DNA of 64,000 bases. It comes from Candidatus Enterovibrio escicola. Its GTDB lineage: Bacteria > Pseudomonadota > Gammaproteobacteria > Enterobacterales > Vibrionaceae. The notes below the pieces were generated by a model. That model had not been told where the DNA came from and ran no database searches. It was given only the letters and a program-made list of their open reading frames with translations. Shown in pieces: positions 1 through 12,277 of the stretch. A program made the position numbers and the translations under genes. The DNA lies in contig NZ_NBYY01000034.1 in NCBI RefSeq assembly GCF_002464935.1, positions 1-64,000 on the forward strand, given 5' to 3'. Position 1 is the first letter of the stretch, and each line of letters begins with the position of its first letter.

Positions 1-1589
1 CAGTATAGTGGTGCAAAGTCAGTAATTGTCGTCGGGGATATAACCACACCACCCGCGTGCTTACCGGCATTACGAATACAACCTTCAAGTATCCGACACT
101 TATCGATCAACTCACGAACTTCTTCATCCGCTTCATAACATTGAGTCAGTTGTGATTCGGAACTAAAGGCCTTTTCAAGGGTCATACCCAGATCAGACGG
201 CACCATCTTAGCAATACGATCAACAAATCCGTAGGGATGACCCAAGACTCTCCCTACATCACGGATAACGGCTTTCGCTGCCATAGTACCGAAAGTAATG
301 ATCTGAGATACCGCATCACGACCATACATTTCTGCAACATGATCGATAACTTTGTCACGTTTATCCATACAAAAATCAATGTCGAAATCTGGCATAGAAA
401 CACGTTCCGGATTAAGGAAACGTTCGAACAGCAAGTCAAACTCCAGTGGATCAATATCAGTAATATTCAATGCATAAGCAACCAGAGAACCCGCACCAGA
501 ACCTCGTCCAGGACCAACAGGAATATTGTTCTTCTTCGACCACTGAATAAACTCCATCACGATAAGAAAGTAACCTGGGAACCCCATTTGGTTAATCACC
601 CCAAGTTCTATATCAAGACGTTCTTCATATTCTGAACGACGTTTAGCACGTTCCTCTGGTTCATGGAAAAGAAGCGTTAAGCGTTTTTCTAAACCTTCCT
701 TCGATTTTTTAACCAAAAATTTACCAATCTCCATACCTTCAGTCGGAAAATTTGGCAAGCAAATCTCGTTCAATCGAATGGTTACATTACAACGTTTTGC
801 AATCTCTACTGAATTAACCAACGCTTCAGGAATATCTTGAAATAGTTCACACATTTCTTCCGAGGTTCGGAGGTATTGATCTGAGCTATAATTCCTAGGA
901 CGGCGAGGGTCTACAAGTGTATAACCATCATGGATGGCGACACGAATCTCATGAGCGTCAAACTGATCTGGTGACAAGAAACAAACTTCATTGGTTGCCA
1001 CTACAGGCAAATTATTGTCAACGGCAAAATCTAATGCAAAATGCATATATACTTCTTCGTCAACACGGTTAGTGCGTGTCAATTCAACGTAGTAAGCATC
1101 TGGAAAGTGTGTCTGATAAAATGCTATACACCGTTTTGCTAACACCATATTACCTTTTAGTAAGGTTTTACCTAGGTCGCCTTTACGACCACCAGAGAGC
1201 AAAATAAGCCCATTCTTACACTTCGCTAACCACGATTGGTTAATTACTGGTTGGTGTTGAACATGTCCCCTCAAGTAGGCATCTGAGATCAGTGATGTCA
1301 GGTTTTTATAACCTTCATTATTTCTAGCAAGAACAGTAAGTTGGTAAAGCTCATTACCTAATACATCTGATTGCACTTTAAAATCAGCACCGATGATCGG
1401 TTTCACACCACAATTCTGTGCCGCATTGTAAAACTTAACTAAGCCACACAAGTTTGTAAAATCTGTTAAAGCCATAGCGGGCATACCCATTTCGGCAACT
1501 TTAGTAACAATAAGTGGTACTTTAGAAAGTCCGTCAACCATGGAATAGTCACTATGAACGCGAAGATGGATAAAGGATGGGTCTGACAT
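1..1589 (-). CDS. dnaE: DNA polymerase III alpha subunit, N-terminal part (cut by window edge)
   Basis: Catalytic subunit of the replicative polymerase. The frame is open from an ATG at 1589 to the window edge, giving about 529 of the usual ~1160 residues. The N-terminus is the PHP domain ([13 protein letters not shown]). The polymerase active-site motif PDFDIDF lies near residue 400, where E. coli DnaE has its first two catalytic aspartates, and [10 protein letters not shown] precedes it. No frameshift is visible. It lies downstream of rnhB in the lpx operon, as in most gammaproteobacteria. The C-terminal half is outside the window, so whether the whole gene is intact cannot be judged. Confidence 0.97.
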   Translation of the reverse strand, partial: MSDPSFIHLRVHSDYSMVDGLSKVPLIVTKVAEMGMPAMALTDFTNLCGLVKFYNAAQNCGVKPIIGADFKVQSDVLGNELYQLTVLARNNEGYKNLTSLISDAYLRGHVQHQPVINQSWLAKCKNGLILLSGGRKGDLGKTLLKGNMVLAKRCIAFYQTHFPDAYYVELTRTNRVDEEVYMHFALDFAVDNNLPVVATNEVCFLSPDQFDAHEIRVAIHDGYTLVDPRRPRNYSSDQYLRTSEEMCELFQDIPEALVNSVEIAKRCNVTIRLNEICLPNFPTEGMEIGKFLVKKSKEGLEKRLTLLFHEPEERAKRRSEYEERLDIELGVINQMGFPGYFLIVMEFIQWSKKNNIPVGPGRGSGAGSLVAYALNITDIDPLEFDLLFERFLNPERVSMPDFDIDFCMDKRDKVIDHVAEMYGRDAVSQIITFGTMAAKAVIRDVGRVLGHPYGFVDRIAKMVPSDLGMTLEKAFSSESQLTQCYEADEEVRELIDKCRILEGCIRNAGKHAGGVVISPTTITDFAPLY

Positions 1590-1643
1590 AGCGCTCGTAC
1601 GTTACTGATTTAAGAAATATAGTTTGGGTAATCCCCATAAGCA

Positions 1644-2246
1644 TTATGTAATGCCTTGCATGTTCCTTATAGGTTTAAAACTTTTACGATGCTCATCAAT
1701 AATACCGTACTTAGACAATGAGTCAAAGTGTACTTTTGTCAGATATCCCTTGTGGTTGGCAAAGCCGTATTGCGGATATTTTTTATCTAAAACTTCCATT
1801 TCTCTATCGCGTACGATTTTAGCAATGATAGATGATGCACTGATTTCAGCTACACGTTGGTCACCTTTTACCACTGCTTCTGCTGATACTTTTAAACCTA
1901 TAGGTACACAGTTTCCATCAACCAACACAAAGTCTGGAGTAACAGAAAGACCTGCAACTGCTCGTTCCATAGCAAGCATCGTTGCCGCAAGAATATTGAT
2001 TTCGTCAATTTCTTCGGGTTCGGAGCGTCCTAACGACCATGCGAGAGCTTTCTCTTTGATTTTTTCAAATAACCCCAAACGCTTTTTATCAGTCAGTGTT
2101 TTAGAATCTGTCAAACCTTCAATCGGATTATTCGGATCGAGGATCACTGCGGCAGTAACTACCGCGCCAACCAAAGAGCCTCGTCCCACTTCGTCAACAC
2201 CTGCAATCAATTGAGCGTCAGGATACACAAAAGGTTCAAAATACAT
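1644..2246 (-). CDS. rnhB: Ribonuclease HII
   Basis: Cleaves RNA in RNA-DNA hybrids and removes misincorporated ribonucleotides. It is 200 residues long, normal for the family. The GVDEVGRG motif gives D18 and E19, FVLVDG gives D110 and the IVRDREM helix gives D147, so all four carboxylates of the type 2 active site are present. It starts 3 bases after the lpxB stop and is followed by dnaE, the standard order. It is intact. Confidence 0.97.
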   Translation of the reverse strand: MYFEPFVYPDAQLIAGVDEVGRGSLVGAVVTAAVILDPNNPIEGLTDSKTLTDKKRLGLFEKIKEKALAWSLGRSEPEEIDEINILAATMLAMERAVAGLSVTPDFVLVDGNCVPIGLKVSAEAVVKGDQRVAEISASSIIAKIVRDREMEVLDKKYPQYGFANHKGYLTKVHFDSLSKYGIIDEHRKSFKPIRNMQGIT

Positions 2247-2249
2247 TAA

Positions 2250-3404
2250 TTAGCGTCCTATTAGATTAAGTACAGCTCGGGCGGACAATTTATCTGAATC
2301 ACAACGAATGATTTCATGTAGCTGAGTGAATTTACTCATCAATTCAGAATTATCGCTAGAAAGAAAATGCGTGACATCATTAGCAAGAATATCCGGTGTA
2401 CATGATTCTTGTATTCTTTCTGGAACTAATTCTCGTCCAGCAAGAATATTTGGCAGCGAAACAAAATTTATTTTCACCATTCGCCTAGCAAGCCAAGCTG
2501 TAATAGTATTCATTTTATAACCAACCACCATAGGGCGTTTCACTAACATGCACTCAAGAGCAACCGTGCCAGAGGCCAGTAGAGTACAATCCGACGCTGT
2601 GATTACACTACGAGCAGTGTCCTCGACAAGTACGAACTCAAGTTCTGGTGCGATTACCTGACATACCTGTTTAAACTGATCCCCGAGCTTTTCATTCACG
2701 AGAGCGACAATAAAGCAAAGATCAGGATAACGTATTTTTAAGCGTCGACATGTTTCGATAAAGATAGGTGCCAACAATTTCATTTCACCATATCGACTTC
2801 CAGGTAATACAGCGAGATAGCTCTTAGTTTGATCTAGTCCAAGAAGATTACGTGCTGCTGTTTTGTCACTGTACAGTGGAATATTATCCGCCATAGGATG
2901 ACCCACAAAATCACATGAGACATTGAATTTGTCATAGAATTCTTTCTCAAATGGCAATAGAGCAAGAACGAGATCTGTGGCTTTTGCAATGGAAAAAATG
3001 CGTTCTTGACGCCAAGCCCATACACTAGGACTCACATAGTGTACAGTCTTAATCCCTTTGTCTTTTAACGATTTTTCTAGTCGTAAATTAAAATCAGGTG
3101 AATCAATACCAACAAAGACATCGGGTGGATTCGCAACAAAGTACTCAACCAACTTACGTTTAATTCTAAGTAAGAGAGGAAGACGACCCAACACCTCAAC
3201 AATCCCCATAACTGATAGCTCCTCCATATTGAAAAGAACTTCACAGCCAAACTCTTTCATTTTCGAACCACCAATACCAACGAATTCTGTATCAGGGTAA
3301 TGCTCTTTGACCTCTTTAATAAAACCAGCGCCTAAAATATCGCCAGAGATTTCCCCCGCAACGATTCCAATACGTAGAGACTTGGCTCTTAACATAGTCT
3401 CCAT
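2250..3404 (-). CDS. lpxB: Lipid-A-disaccharide synthase
   Basis: Joins UDP-2,3-diacylglucosamine and lipid X to make the lipid A disaccharide at the inner membrane. It has 384 residues (E. coli has 382). The N-terminal IGIVAGEISGDILGAG motif and the PSVWAWR segment are typical of this GT-B (CAZy GT19) glycosyltransferase. Its start overlaps the lpxA stop by one base (TAATG), so the two are translationally coupled. A second ATG three codons in is an equally possible start. Confidence 0.97.
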   Translation of the reverse strand: METMLRAKSLRIGIVAGEISGDILGAGFIKEVKEHYPDTEFVGIGGSKMKEFGCEVLFNMEELSVMGIVEVLGRLPLLLRIKRKLVEYFVANPPDVFVGIDSPDFNLRLEKSLKDKGIKTVHYVSPSVWAWRQERIFSIAKATDLVLALLPFEKEFYDKFNVSCDFVGHPMADNIPLYSDKTAARNLLGLDQTKSYLAVLPGSRYGEMKLLAPIFIETCRRLKIRYPDLCFIVALVNEKLGDQFKQVCQVIAPELEFVLVEDTARSVITASDCTLLASGTVALECMLVKRPMVVGYKMNTITAWLARRMVKINFVSLPNILAGRELVPERIQESCTPDILANDVTHFLSSDNSELMSKFTQLHEIIRCDSDKLSARAVLNLIGR

Positions 3405-4192
3405 TAGCGAATAATACCTCGTCTTGATTTTTCAAAGAATCTTATAAACAATTTTAATGCTTCTTCGCCTTTTGCCATTTCAGTAATTTTATGTTTTGCC
3501 TCTTCCAACGTTTTTCCTGAACGATACAATTCTTTGTATACCATCCGAATAGCTTTAATCACATTTTTTTCAAAACCGCAACGCTTTAGGCCTTCAATAT
3601 TAATACCAAACGGTGCACAATGATTCCCTTGCACCATTACATACGGAGGAACATCCTTAACAACAATCGATCCACCACCCAGCAGACTATAGCTTCCTAT
3701 AGTACAGAATTGATGAATTGCTGTCATTCCACCCACAATCACAAAATCATCTACTGTCACATGACCTGCCAGTGTCGCGTTGTTTGCCAAAATGCAACGA
3801 TTACCAATAATACAGTCGTGTGCAATATGGGCATTGACCATAAACAGGTTATCGCTACCTACTTTTGTAACTCCACCTCCTTGGATGGTGCCACGATGCA
3901 TGGTCACGCTTTCACGGATAGTATTGCGATCGCCGATTTCCAAAGCGGTCAGCTCGCCTGAATATTTCAAATCCTGACATTCTTCCCCGAGAGATGCGAA
4001 TTGGAAGATTTTGTTATCGCGTCCAATTTTAGTTAAACCTTTGATCACAACATGGGTTTTAACATCGGTACCTCTGCCGATTTCAACTCCAGTACCAATA
4101 CAGGAAAATGCACCAATTTTTACATTTATACCTAGGATTACTCCCTCTTCAATAATCGCGGTCGGATGTATTTGTACAGTTTCATGGATCAC
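3404..4192 (-). CDS. lpxA: UDP-N-acetylglucosamine acyltransferase
   Basis: First step of lipid A synthesis, transferring a 3-hydroxyacyl chain from ACP to UDP-GlcNAc. I take the GTG at 4192 as the start because it gives [10 protein letters not shown] and exactly 262 residues, the E. coli length. The longer reading frame would overlap fabZ by more than 20 bases. Left-handed beta-helix hexapeptide repeats fill the N-terminal two thirds, and the catalytic H125 sits in NAHIAHD. The GTG begins two bases after the fabZ stop. Confidence 0.96.
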   Translation of the reverse strand: MIHETVQIHPTAIIEEGVILGINVKIGAFSCIGTGVEIGRGTDVKTHVVIKGLTKIGRDNKIFQFASLGEECQDLKYSGELTALEIGDRNTIRESVTMHRGTIQGGGVTKVGSDNLFMVNAHIAHDCIIGNRCILANNATLAGHVTVDDFVIVGGMTAIHQFCTIGSYSLLGGGSIVVKDVPPYVMVQGNHCAPFGINIEGLKRCGFEKNVIKAIRMVYKELYRSGKTLEEAKHKITEMAKGEEALKLFIRFFEKSRRGIIR

Positions 4193-4194
4193 AA

Positions 4195-4647
4195 TTAAAA
4201 TTCTCTTCTGGCACACTTCAGATCTGCAGAACAGACGACCTTACCATCAACTTTAGCAACACCCTTAAAAGCTGCAATACCTCGACGCTCTTTGATAAAT
4301 TTAACTTCTAATACCATCTGATCTCCGGGAATCACAGGTGCACGAAACTTAGCGTTATCAATACTGGCAAAATAGTAAAGCTCATTTTCCTTAGGTTTTC
4401 CGAAGGTTTTAAATGCTAGTAAACCAGTTGCTTGCGCCATCGCTTCGAGGATTAGAACCCCTGGTAAAATAGGCAACTGAGGAAAATGACCAGTAAATTG
4501 TGGCTCATTAACTGACACATTTTTGATCGCATGAAGATACTTACCTTCTTCAAAATCAGTGACACGATCAATCAATAAAAATGGATAACGGTGAGGCAGC
4601 AGCTCTCTAATCTCGTTAATAGTCAAAATGTTATTTTTGTGAATCAA
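4195..4647 (-). CDS. fabZ: 3-hydroxyacyl-ACP dehydratase FabZ
   Basis: Dehydrates beta-hydroxyacyl-ACP in fatty acid elongation and competes with LpxA and LpxD for hydroxyacyl-ACP. It is a hot-dog fold protein of 150 residues. The catalytic pair H54 ([13 protein letters not shown]) and E68 (LILEAMAQ) fall at the same positions as in E. coli. [15 protein letters not shown] is the family signature at the N-terminus. It lies between lpxD and lpxA, with a 143-base gap upstream that is longer than elsewhere in this operon. Confidence 0.97.
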   Translation of the reverse strand: MIHKNNILTINEIRELLPHRYPFLLIDRVTDFEEGKYLHAIKNVSVNEPQFTGHFPQLPILPGVLILEAMAQATGLLAFKTFGKPKENELYYFASIDNAKFRAPVIPGDQMVLEVKFIKERRGIAAFKGVAKVDGKVVCSADLKCARREF

Positions 4648-4790
4648 AGTATTATTCCCGTGTGAAAAGCTTATTATTCGTGTTAATTAACGCAAAATGA
4701 TCCACACTGCAGCTTACGGCTCTACACCATGACTATATAAATTCAATGTTGCTATACACCAACAAGATATGCCATCCGAAACAGCTTTTA

Positions 4791-5813
4791 CTAGCTCTCT
4801 TTTAGTTGTTTTTCAACGGCTTTCAATCTCTTTTGCATATCTTCGATTCTCATAACGCGTGCTGCAGTTTTACGCCACTCTCGATTTTTCTGCAAAGGAA
4901 TACCCGAAGAATACATACCCGGTTCAGTGATAGATCGCATAACCATACCCATACCGGTGATCGAAACGCCATCCGTTATTTCTATATGACCATTAATGAC
5001 ACAAGCACCACCAATAAAGCAGTGTTTACCAATTTTAAGGCTACCCCCCATCACTGTAGCACCCGCGATGGCTGTATTTTTACCGATCGAAATATTATGC
5101 GCGATTTGGCATTGATTGTCGATGATCACACCATCTCCAATCAGTGTATCTCCCAATGCTCCACGGTCTATGCTAGTACATGCACCAATCTCAACACCAT
5201 TTCCAATAACTACGCTTCCCACTTGAGGAATTTTAACCCATAATCCTTTATCATTGGCGTAACCAAACCCATCAGAACCAATCACAGCCCCAGACTGAAT
5301 AAGACAATATTCACCAATTACAACGTTATGATAAATTGATACATTCGCCCATAGGCGTGTATTCGAACCTAGGGATGCATTTTTACCTACAAAGCAACCT
5401 GCACCTATCTGTACGTAATCACCCAATATAGCGCCGTCTTCAATCACCGCATTGTGACCAACAGAAACACCAACACCCAATGTCGCCATCGTCGATACAT
5501 ACGAACTTGGTGCAATATCCGAGGCACATGCTGGTGTGGTATCTAGAAATTGCGCCGTTAATGCATACCCTAAATAAGGATCTTTCATAACCAGTGCATT
5601 GCGATTTGGACAAATTAGATCAACTTCCTTGATAATTACCGCACTGGCTTGACATTTAGCAAGGTGCTTACGATATTTACTACTTGCAAGGAATGTGATC
5701 TGTCCTTTACCCGCTTTATCCATACTTGCAATTGAACTGATAACGACGGTTCCATCGCCTTGAAGTTTTGCACCTAGCCTTTCCGCTAATTCTGCGAGAG
5801 TAATAGAAACCAT
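4791..5813 (-). CDS. lpxD: UDP-3-O-(3-hydroxyacyl)glucosamine N-acyltransferase
   Basis: Adds the N-linked hydroxyacyl chain in the third step of lipid A synthesis. It has 340 residues. An N-terminal uridine-binding domain (about 1-100) is followed by a long run of hexapeptide repeats and a C-terminal helix. The catalytic histidine H239 is in CQIAHN, as in E. coli. It is 12 bases downstream of skp and looks intact. Confidence 0.97.
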   Translation of the reverse strand: MVSITLAELAERLGAKLQGDGTVVISSIASMDKAGKGQITFLASSKYRKHLAKCQASAVIIKEVDLICPNRNALVMKDPYLGYALTAQFLDTTPACASDIAPSSYVSTMATLGVGVSVGHNAVIEDGAILGDYVQIGAGCFVGKNASLGSNTRLWANVSIYHNVVIGEYCLIQSGAVIGSDGFGYANDKGLWVKIPQVGSVVIGNGVEIGACTSIDRGALGDTLIGDGVIIDNQCQIAHNISIGKNTAIAGATVMGGSLKIGKHCFIGGACVINGHIEITDGVSITGMGMVMRSITEPGMYSSGIPLQKNREWRKTAARVMRIEDMQKRLKAVEKQLKES

Positions 5814-5825
5814 TTTCTACCTTAC

Positions 5826-6335
5826 TTATTTTACTGCTTTCAATACTTTCTCAGAAAGATCATCTTTTGAGCTTGAAAACAGTACAGCTTGCCCGTCAAG
5901 AACCATGTCATATCCTTCCTTTTTAGCAAGTTCACCAATGGCCTTCTGAAGTTTGTGAATAAGTTTACGTTGTTCTTCTGTGCTACGTTTACGTTCATCT
6001 TCTTTTAAGTTATTTACTTTCAGCTTATAGTCTGAATCAAGAGATTGCAGTTCACGTTGCAATTGTATACGTTCTTTTTCACTCATCAACTCGCCATTAC
6101 GCTTAAGCTTATCAATACCTTCTTTGAGTTGGTTTTCTAAACGTTCGACTTCTGCAATATGGTCTTTAAATTCCCGACGCAGACTTTCATTTACGTTGCT
6201 TTCCTTAGCCATTTGCGCCAAAACTGCACCCGTAGAAACATACCCCATTTTCTGAACTGCATACACTGATGAAGTAAGTACTGAAGCATTGATAGCAACA
6301 AGAAACAGGCCTGCTGCCTTGATAAGTAGTTTCAA
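5826..6335 (-). CDS. skp: Periplasmic chaperone Skp (OmpH)
   Basis: Holds unfolded outer-membrane proteins in the periplasm on their way to BamA. It has 169 residues. A signal peptide with a hydrophobic core around residues 5-22 probably ends at SVYA (about 26). The body is a charged, lysine- and glutamate-rich coiled coil (about 45-125) with the family C-terminus VLKAVK. It sits directly between bamA and lpxD, the conserved order. Confidence 0.96.
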   Translation of the reverse strand: MKLLIKAAGLFLVAINASVLTSSVYAVQKMGYVSTGAVLAQMAKESNVNESLRREFKDHIAEVERLENQLKEGIDKLKRNGELMSEKERIQLQRELQSLDSDYKLKVNNLKEDERKRSTEEQRKLIHKLQKAIGELAKKEGYDMVLDGQAVLFSSSKDDLSEKVLKAVK

Positions 6336-6359
6336 AGATAGTCTCCTAAATATTAAAAA

Positions 6360-8759
6360 TCAGAACGTCCGGCCAATCGTGAAAGTAAACAACTCTTCAT
6401 CATCACCTTCAAATTTATTAATAGGCTTAGACAGGGAAAAAACCAGTGGCCCTAACGGAGATTGCCACTGCAGTGCTGCACCATAGGATGCTCGATAATT
6501 AAACGGATTACTGTAGTCATAAACATATTTCTTTCCACTTATCACTTGCGCATCCTTCAGATCGTATTCAGTATCCCATACGGATGCAGCATCGACAAAT
6601 AGACTGGTACGTAATGTATTTTGTGCTCCTTTCGATATAAACGGTGTTGGTACGATCAATTCTAAGCTGGCTAGCGAAATAGCATTACCACCAATAGAAT
6701 TCTTGGTACCTATCAGCGCATGGTTGTTACCAACACCCCGATCGTACACCGCTTTTGGGCCTGCTGTATTTGAGCGAAAACCCCGCAATGTAGAAAATCC
6801 GCCCGCATAAAAATTTTCATAAAATGGCAACAAATGATCTTTATTATTATTGCTGCCGTACCCGTTACCATAACCAAGGCGACCACGCATTAACAATATT
6901 AAACTGTTCGACGCCGTTAGTGGGATATAATGTCTAACATCGTATTCTGCTTTATAAAACTGAACATCAGACCCTGGGATTGTCATACGTAAAGAAGCGT
7001 GCTGGTAATTACCGGCGGTAGGGAAGACGCCACGGTTCAAATTATTACGACGCCAACTGATAGACCAATCCACGTCATTAACCTTTAGACCACCTTTGTT
7101 TGTCTTATTCCTTTCTTGTGAAGCCATGAACTTTTTAACTTGATAGTAACCACTAAGTTTTTCTATTTGTCTGTGTGTATAACCAATTGACAAATCGAAA
7201 TAGTTTAATTCATTAATGGGAAACCCCCACGTTAGATTAGTACCGTAACTCTTGTCATTATAATCAACAATATTGGCATTAGACGCTTCAAACTCGCTGT
7301 AAAAAACTTTCCCGCCAAGACTGATACCATCAAGTGTCAAATATGGGTTTCGATAATCAAGTGCTAGATTTTTTTGATACTTATTAACCATGGCGCTAAT
7401 ACCCAATCGATTACCTGTTCCGATCCAGTTATCTTGTTGAATACCCGTCTTGAAACTGATACCTGATGCGCTACCAAAACCCACAGCAAAGTTTACGTTA
7501 CCAGAGGTGGCTTCTTTGACAGTGTACTCAATATCAACTTGATCATCCGTACCTAGCACGCGAGTATTACGTACATCTATAGTCTCAAAGAAGCCCAGTC
7601 GGTTCAGACGTTCTTTACTAGTTTCGATCGATTTTACATTCAACCATGAACCTTCCATTTGACGCATTTCGCGGCGAAGTACTTCATCTCGTGTAATTTG
7701 GTTTCCAGAAAATTTAATATTTCTAACATAAACACGTTTGCCAGGATCAATATCCATATTCAATACAACAGTTTGATTGTCATCATTAAATTCAGGGATG
7801 GTGATAACTTGTGGATAAGCATAACCTTCTTCAGCAAGTTGGCGCTTTATTGCATTCCCAAGGGCAATGACTTTCTTACCATTGTAGACTTCACCTTTTT
7901 CGATCGTCATTAATGAGGTATAGTATTTCCTCGCTTTTGTACCTCGTACATTAACGTCCACAATACTGTAGGGATGACCTTCCTCTATATTCAAGGTGAT
8001 ATAAATACCTTTCTTATCAGGGGAAATTGATACTTGTGTAGACTCGACACGAAATTTAAGATAGCCGGAGTTTAGATAAAAAGAACGCAAGTTCTCCAAA
8101 TCTCCCATCAACACTTGCTTTTGATACTTTTTATTAGCAAGCAAATTCCACCAAGGAAGATCAGCACGAAGTTTAAATATTTTTTTTAATTCATCATCAC
8201 TAAAAACATCATTACCCATAAAGTTAATTTGCTGGATGGAAGCAGAAATACCTTCAGTAAAAATGAAGTTCACATCAGAACGATTACGTGGCAACGGTGT
8301 GATCACGGTTTTCACTAATGCGTTGTACATACCCATACTGTAATAGAAATCTTCAAGTCCTTTCTCAATATTTAATAACTTAGCGCGATCTAATGACTCA
8401 CCTATACGTACACCTGATGCAGTAAGATTTTCGTTTAATTGTTTGTCTCTGATTTGTTTATTGCCAGAAAACGAAATATTAGCAATTGTTGGACGTTCAA
8501 CAACTTTAACCAATAAATCTCCACCATCTCGATAAACACGAATATTATCAAAGCTTCCTTTTGAAAATATAGACTTAATAATCACCGCAACATCACCCTC
8601 ATCGATAATGTCTCCAACACGTACGGGCATAGCAAGTAATGCGGCACCCATGCTGATCCGTTGAAGCCCTTCAAATCTGATGTCTTCCACCATAAACTCA
8701 TCGGCAGTGACAGAATTTAAAAATAGAAGGGAGACTAGTAAAAGTTTCTTCATTTCCAT
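6360..8759 (-). CDS. bamA: Outer membrane protein assembly factor BamA
   Basis: Core of the BAM machine that inserts beta-barrel proteins into the outer membrane. It has 799 residues, close to the usual ~800-810. There is a short signal peptide (residues 1-19, cleavage near VTA), five POTRA repeats to about residue 420, then the 16-strand barrel. The barrel carries the conserved loop 6 motif LRGFRSN and ends in an aromatic (IGRTF). Start is M1 or M3, since ATGGAAATG gives two options. It is followed by skp and preceded by rseP. Confidence 0.97.
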   Translation of the reverse strand: MEMKKLLLVSLLFLNSVTADEFMVEDIRFEGLQRISMGAALLAMPVRVGDIIDEGDVAVIIKSIFSKGSFDNIRVYRDGGDLLVKVVERPTIANISFSGNKQIRDKQLNENLTASGVRIGESLDRAKLLNIEKGLEDFYYSMGMYNALVKTVITPLPRNRSDVNFIFTEGISASIQQINFMGNDVFSDDELKKIFKLRADLPWWNLLANKKYQKQVLMGDLENLRSFYLNSGYLKFRVESTQVSISPDKKGIYITLNIEEGHPYSIVDVNVRGTKARKYYTSLMTIEKGEVYNGKKVIALGNAIKRQLAEEGYAYPQVITIPEFNDDNQTVVLNMDIDPGKRVYVRNIKFSGNQITRDEVLRREMRQMEGSWLNVKSIETSKERLNRLGFFETIDVRNTRVLGTDDQVDIEYTVKEATSGNVNFAVGFGSASGISFKTGIQQDNWIGTGNRLGISAMVNKYQKNLALDYRNPYLTLDGISLGGKVFYSEFEASNANIVDYNDKSYGTNLTWGFPINELNYFDLSIGYTHRQIEKLSGYYQVKKFMASQERNKTNKGGLKVNDVDWSISWRRNNLNRGVFPTAGNYQHASLRMTIPGSDVQFYKAEYDVRHYIPLTASNSLILLMRGRLGYGNGYGSNNNKDHLLPFYENFYAGGFSTLRGFRSNTAGPKAVYDRGVGNNHALIGTKNSIGGNAISLASLELIVPTPFISKGAQNTLRTSLFVDAASVWDTEYDLKDAQVISGKKYVYDYSNPFNYRASYGAALQWQSPLGPLVFSLSKPINKFEGDDEELFTFTIGRTF

Positions 8760-8795
8760 TGCTGTTCTGACTTTTCCTTGCTGATACGATGATTT

Positions 8796-10151
8796 TTATA
8801 GTCGTAAAAGATCATTAAATATTGCCACGGTCATCAACGCTATAATAATGGCAGAGCCAACCCTATATCCCATATCCTGAACCCGTTCAGAGAGGGGCTG
8901 ACCCCTTACAGCTTCAATACCAAAAAATAACAGATGACCACCGTCAAGAACAGGTAAAGGTAACAGGTTAATAACACCCAAGTTAACACTGATAAGTGCC
9001 AGAAAACCAAGAAAGTGTACCAGACCAAAGCCTGCGCTCATCCCAGCACCTTTTGCAATTGAGATGGGTCCACTTAAATTCTTCACGGCCACATCACCCG
9101 TAAGTAACTTTTTAATCATTTCAACCGTTAACACCATCACCTGCCATGTCTTTATTATGGCTTTAGGTATCGCCTCTAACGGATGCAATTGCATCATAAA
9201 TTGATATGATTCAGGCCAAGGCTCAACTTTAGGTACTAGGCCTGCGTAGCCAATGAGAATATTATTCTGTTCTTTTGCATCAGGAACCAGTTCAAATAAC
9301 AATACCTGATTACCACGAAGCACAGAAACCGATAACGGTGTATCTGGATTGGCACGAATAAGTCCAACCACCTTCTGCCAATCATCAACAGACTGTCCCT
9401 CAATAGTCAATATCTCATCTCCTAGGCGTAAACCAACTCGTTGAGCCGGACTTCCTTCAACCAAATAAGCGATAATATTAGTGATCTCTGGTGAAAAAGG
9501 AATCATACCTAATGTTCTCAATGCCGATTCTTTGTCTGAATCAAACGACCAATCTGAGATATCTAACGTCTTAATCACGACATCACCAACGCTATCTTTT
9601 GGCCGGATCGAGAGATGCATCCTTTCATTACCAATGTGATAGATAAGTTGAAGATTTACTGACTCCCAGTCCGCCGTTTCGATGCCAGATATAGCGATAA
9701 GTTCCATCCCTGGTTCAATTCCCGCTTTTGCAGCAATAGATTGAGGAGTCACATCACCAATCACAGGTTTTAGTGTTTGCACTCCAATCACCATCACTAA
9801 CCAATAAGCAAATATAGCTAACAAAAAGTTGGCAACTGGTCCGGCGGCAACAATGGAATTACGCTGCCAAAGCGGACGATTATTAAACGCTTGATGCTTT
9901 AGTTCTTCAGGCACATTACTAACACGTTCGTCCAGCATCTTCACATAGCCCCCTAGTGGAATCATAGCAAGGGTATATTCGGTTCCGTCCTTTCCAAAAT
10001 GCTGCCAAATTGATTTACCAAAGCCAATAGCAAATCGTTCGACTTTTACCCCACAACGCCGAGCAACCAAAAAATGTCCATATTCATGAACTGCAATCAA
10101 TATCCCTAACGCAATCAAGAAAAACAGGAGATTCCAGATTATCCCATTCAT
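8796..10151 (-). CDS. rseP: Site-2 protease RseP
   Basis: Inner-membrane zinc metalloprotease that cleaves the anti-sigma factor RseA within the membrane to release sigma E. It has 451 residues. The zinc motif HEYGH is at 22-26 and the second metal motif [11 protein letters not shown] is near 395-405. Two PDZ domains occupy the periplasmic middle. Its ATG overlaps the dxr stop (ATGA). Its position next to bamA and skp, classic sigma E targets, is conserved. Confidence 0.97.
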   Translation of the reverse strand: MNGIIWNLLFFLIALGILIAVHEYGHFLVARRCGVKVERFAIGFGKSIWQHFGKDGTEYTLAMIPLGGYVKMLDERVSNVPEELKHQAFNNRPLWQRNSIVAAGPVANFLLAIFAYWLVMVIGVQTLKPVIGDVTPQSIAAKAGIEPGMELIAISGIETADWESVNLQLIYHIGNERMHLSIRPKDSVGDVVIKTLDISDWSFDSDKESALRTLGMIPFSPEITNIIAYLVEGSPAQRVGLRLGDEILTIEGQSVDDWQKVVGLIRANPDTPLSVSVLRGNQVLLFELVPDAKEQNNILIGYAGLVPKVEPWPESYQFMMQLHPLEAIPKAIIKTWQVMVLTVEMIKKLLTGDVAVKNLSGPISIAKGAGMSAGFGLVHFLGFLALISVNLGVINLLPLPVLDGGHLLFFGIEAVRGQPLSERVQDMGYRVGSAIIIALMTVAIFNDLLRL

Positions 10152-11344
10152 CGTGCAACCCTCTTAATCCAGTATTTCGCCAACACACGAGCATGGGCAT
10201 CAATGTCAAGCAAACACTCTATGCTTGACGGTTGTACAAATCTCGTTCCTTGCAGTACCGCATCATTAATGTCAGCAATCTGCGTAAAACTAATTGCACC
10301 CCTTAAAAACGCGTCGACAGCAATCTCGTTGACCGCGTTGAGGGTGGTCGTTGCTGCTTGACCGACATAACAAGCATCAATTGCCAATTTTAAGCAAGGG
10401 TAACGTTTTAAATCAGGTTTAATAAACGTAAATTCGCTAGCTTCACAAAAGTCAAACGACTTAACACCTGCCTGAATGCGTTGTGGATATGCCATGGCGT
10501 AGGCAATAGGTGTATTCATGTCCAGTCGTCCCATTTGCGCCATCACGGATCCATCTCGATACTGTACCATTGAATGAATAACAGACTGAGGATGAATAAT
10601 GACATCTAGCTGTTCACATTTTGCATTAAACAACCAACGCGCTTCAATGTACTCAAGACCTTTATTCATCATGGTGGCAGAGTCGACAGAGATCTTTTGC
10701 CCCATTGACCAGTTAGGATGAGCAATAGCTTGTGCTGGTGTCACCGAAGTTAGTACTCCAATGTCAGTGTATCGGAAAGGCCCTCCTGAACCTGTTAATA
10801 TAATCTTACTTACCCCTTCAGCATCAAGATCGCATGTTCCAAGTTTAACTTGGATGGTTGCTGGTAAGCATTGGAAAATAGCACTATGTTCACTATCTAC
10901 AGGTAACAGTTCTGCACCATATTGGTGCACAGCATCAATGAAAATCTGACCCGACATAACCAACGCTTCTTTATTCGCTAGCAATACGCGCTTTCCAGCT
11001 TTCACTGCGGCCATTGTTGGAAGCAACCCAGCTGCCCCAACCACCGCTGCCATCACAGTGTCTACATCAGGATGTGAAGAAAGTACAGATAGCGCATCAG
11101 CACCACCTAACACTTGGGTCTTTAATCCCACTAATCGTAATTCCTCACGTAGCGTCTTCGCCGCAGTTTCATTCGCCATTGCTGCATAAGTAGGATTCCA
11201 TTTAACGCAAAGGGCAACCATCTCTCCAACATTATCACTTGCCGCTAAAGCGAAGACTTCAAACGCGTGTGAATTCTTTTCTATCACTGACAGTGTACTA
11301 CTTCCTATAGAGCCAGTCGCACCAAGAATCGTTAACTTACGCAT
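10148..11344 (-). CDS. dxr: 1-deoxy-D-xylulose 5-phosphate reductoisomerase
   Basis: First committed step of the MEP isoprenoid pathway, making MEP with NADPH. I choose the ATG at 11344 ([14 protein letters not shown]), which gives 398 residues, the E. coli length. The frame extends 12 codons further upstream without homology. The NADPH motif GATGSIG, the NKEAL motif and the metal/substrate motif DSEHSA are present, as is LTGSGGPFR. It overlaps rseP by 4 bases. IspE, later in the same pathway, is encoded at 35132. Confidence 0.96.
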   Translation of the reverse strand: MRKLTILGATGSIGSSTLSVIEKNSHAFEVFALAASDNVGEMVALCVKWNPTYAAMANETAAKTLREELRLVGLKTQVLGGADALSVLSSHPDVDTVMAAVVGAAGLLPTMAAVKAGKRVLLANKEALVMSGQIFIDAVHQYGAELLPVDSEHSAIFQCLPATIQVKLGTCDLDAEGVSKIILTGSGGPFRYTDIGVLTSVTPAQAIAHPNWSMGQKISVDSATMMNKGLEYIEARWLFNAKCEQLDVIIHPQSVIHSMVQYRDGSVMAQMGRLDMNTPIAYAMAYPQRIQAGVKSFDFCEASEFTFIKPDLKRYPCLKLAIDACYVGQAATTTLNAVNEIAVDAFLRGAISFTQIADINDAVLQGTRFVQPSSIECLLDIDAHARVLAKYWIKRVAR

Positions 11345-11416
11345 AGACAACTCAATCTTTATTTGTTTATAAATAACCATGGATACACGTCATTGCATAG
11401 CAATCAGTGACCAATC

Positions 11417-12265
11417 TTATGCCAACCAGAAATACAGTAGCGTAAATACAGGAAATGCAGCAGTAAGACTGTCAATTCGATCAAGTATTCCTCCATGACC
11501 AGGAAGGATGTTACCACTGTCTTTCACGCCCGCAACACGCTTAAACATACTCTCTGCCAAATCACCCAACACAGATGAAAATGAGGTAATCAATGCAATA
11601 ATGCCCAAGACCGAAAGAGAGGGTGATGGAATAGCAAAATATTTTGCAGTAACGGCTGCAACCAGCACTGATGCAATCAAACCGCCAATCATCCCTTCAA
11701 TTGTTTTATTAGGACTTACGGCTGGCGCCATTTTACGTTTACCAAAACACTTTCCTACGAAGTAGGCTCCTGTATCTGCAGCCCAGACCAATAAGCAGAC
11801 CAACAATACGAGTTTGGCGCCTAGATACGGGTGGAAGTTATACTCATACGCGCGAAGCGATAACACGCTCCAAAGAAAAGGGAGTAAAGTGAGTATTCCG
11901 AAGATCTGTTGTAATACCGAATTGTTTGACCACCAACTCGTAGCTTTTGGATATTTAACTACCATTACGGTCGCTAACAACCACCAAATGGTACCTATAA
12001 GAGCCACAAGGCAGCCATTAATCGTTGAAATATTCAATCCAGAAAAATCAACAGGAAAAGCTAAAAGAAAGCCAATAAGAACAAGTGCAGGAAGAATAAT
12101 CACTTCACAACGAGAAGTGGCAGCAATGAACTTGGTCCATTCCCAGTGACCAATCAACACTATGGTTACTACAACCATAACAAAAATATAAAACGGCAAA
12201 AAGAAGATACCTGCGATAACCAAAGGACCCAATACAGATGCCGTTAAGACACGTTGTTTCAGCAA
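11417..12265 (-). CDS. cdsA: Phosphatidate cytidylyltransferase
   Basis: Makes CDP-diacylglycerol, the precursor of all membrane phospholipids. It is an integral inner-membrane protein of 282 residues with about eight hydrophobic segments. The C-terminal family signature SVLGDLAESMFKR...GILDRIDSL is complete. It lies 12 bases downstream of uppS, with 72 bases before dxr. It is intact. Confidence 0.96.
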   Translation of the reverse strand: MLKQRVLTASVLGPLVIAGIFFLPFYIFVMVVVTIVLIGHWEWTKFIAATSRCEVIILPALVLIGFLLAFPVDFSGLNISTINGCLVALIGTIWWLLATVMVVKYPKATSWWSNNSVLQQIFGILTLLPFLWSVLSLRAYEYNFHPYLGAKLVLLVCLLVWAADTGAYFVGKCFGKRKMAPAVSPNKTIEGMIGGLIASVLVAAVTAKYFAIPSPSLSVLGIIALITSFSSVLGDLAESMFKRVAGVKDSGNILPGHGGILDRIDSLTAAFPVFTLLYFWLA

Positions 12266-12277
12266 ACGAAACCCTCT

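Noticed and set aside
237-635. 132-codon plus-strand frame inside dnaE
   Set aside because: Shadow of the DNA polymerase III coding sequence on the other strand.
1624-2214. 196-codon plus-strand frame opposite rnhB
   Set aside because: It is the antisense of rnhB, whose full catalytic motif set is on the minus strand. No family resemblance and no ribosome site.
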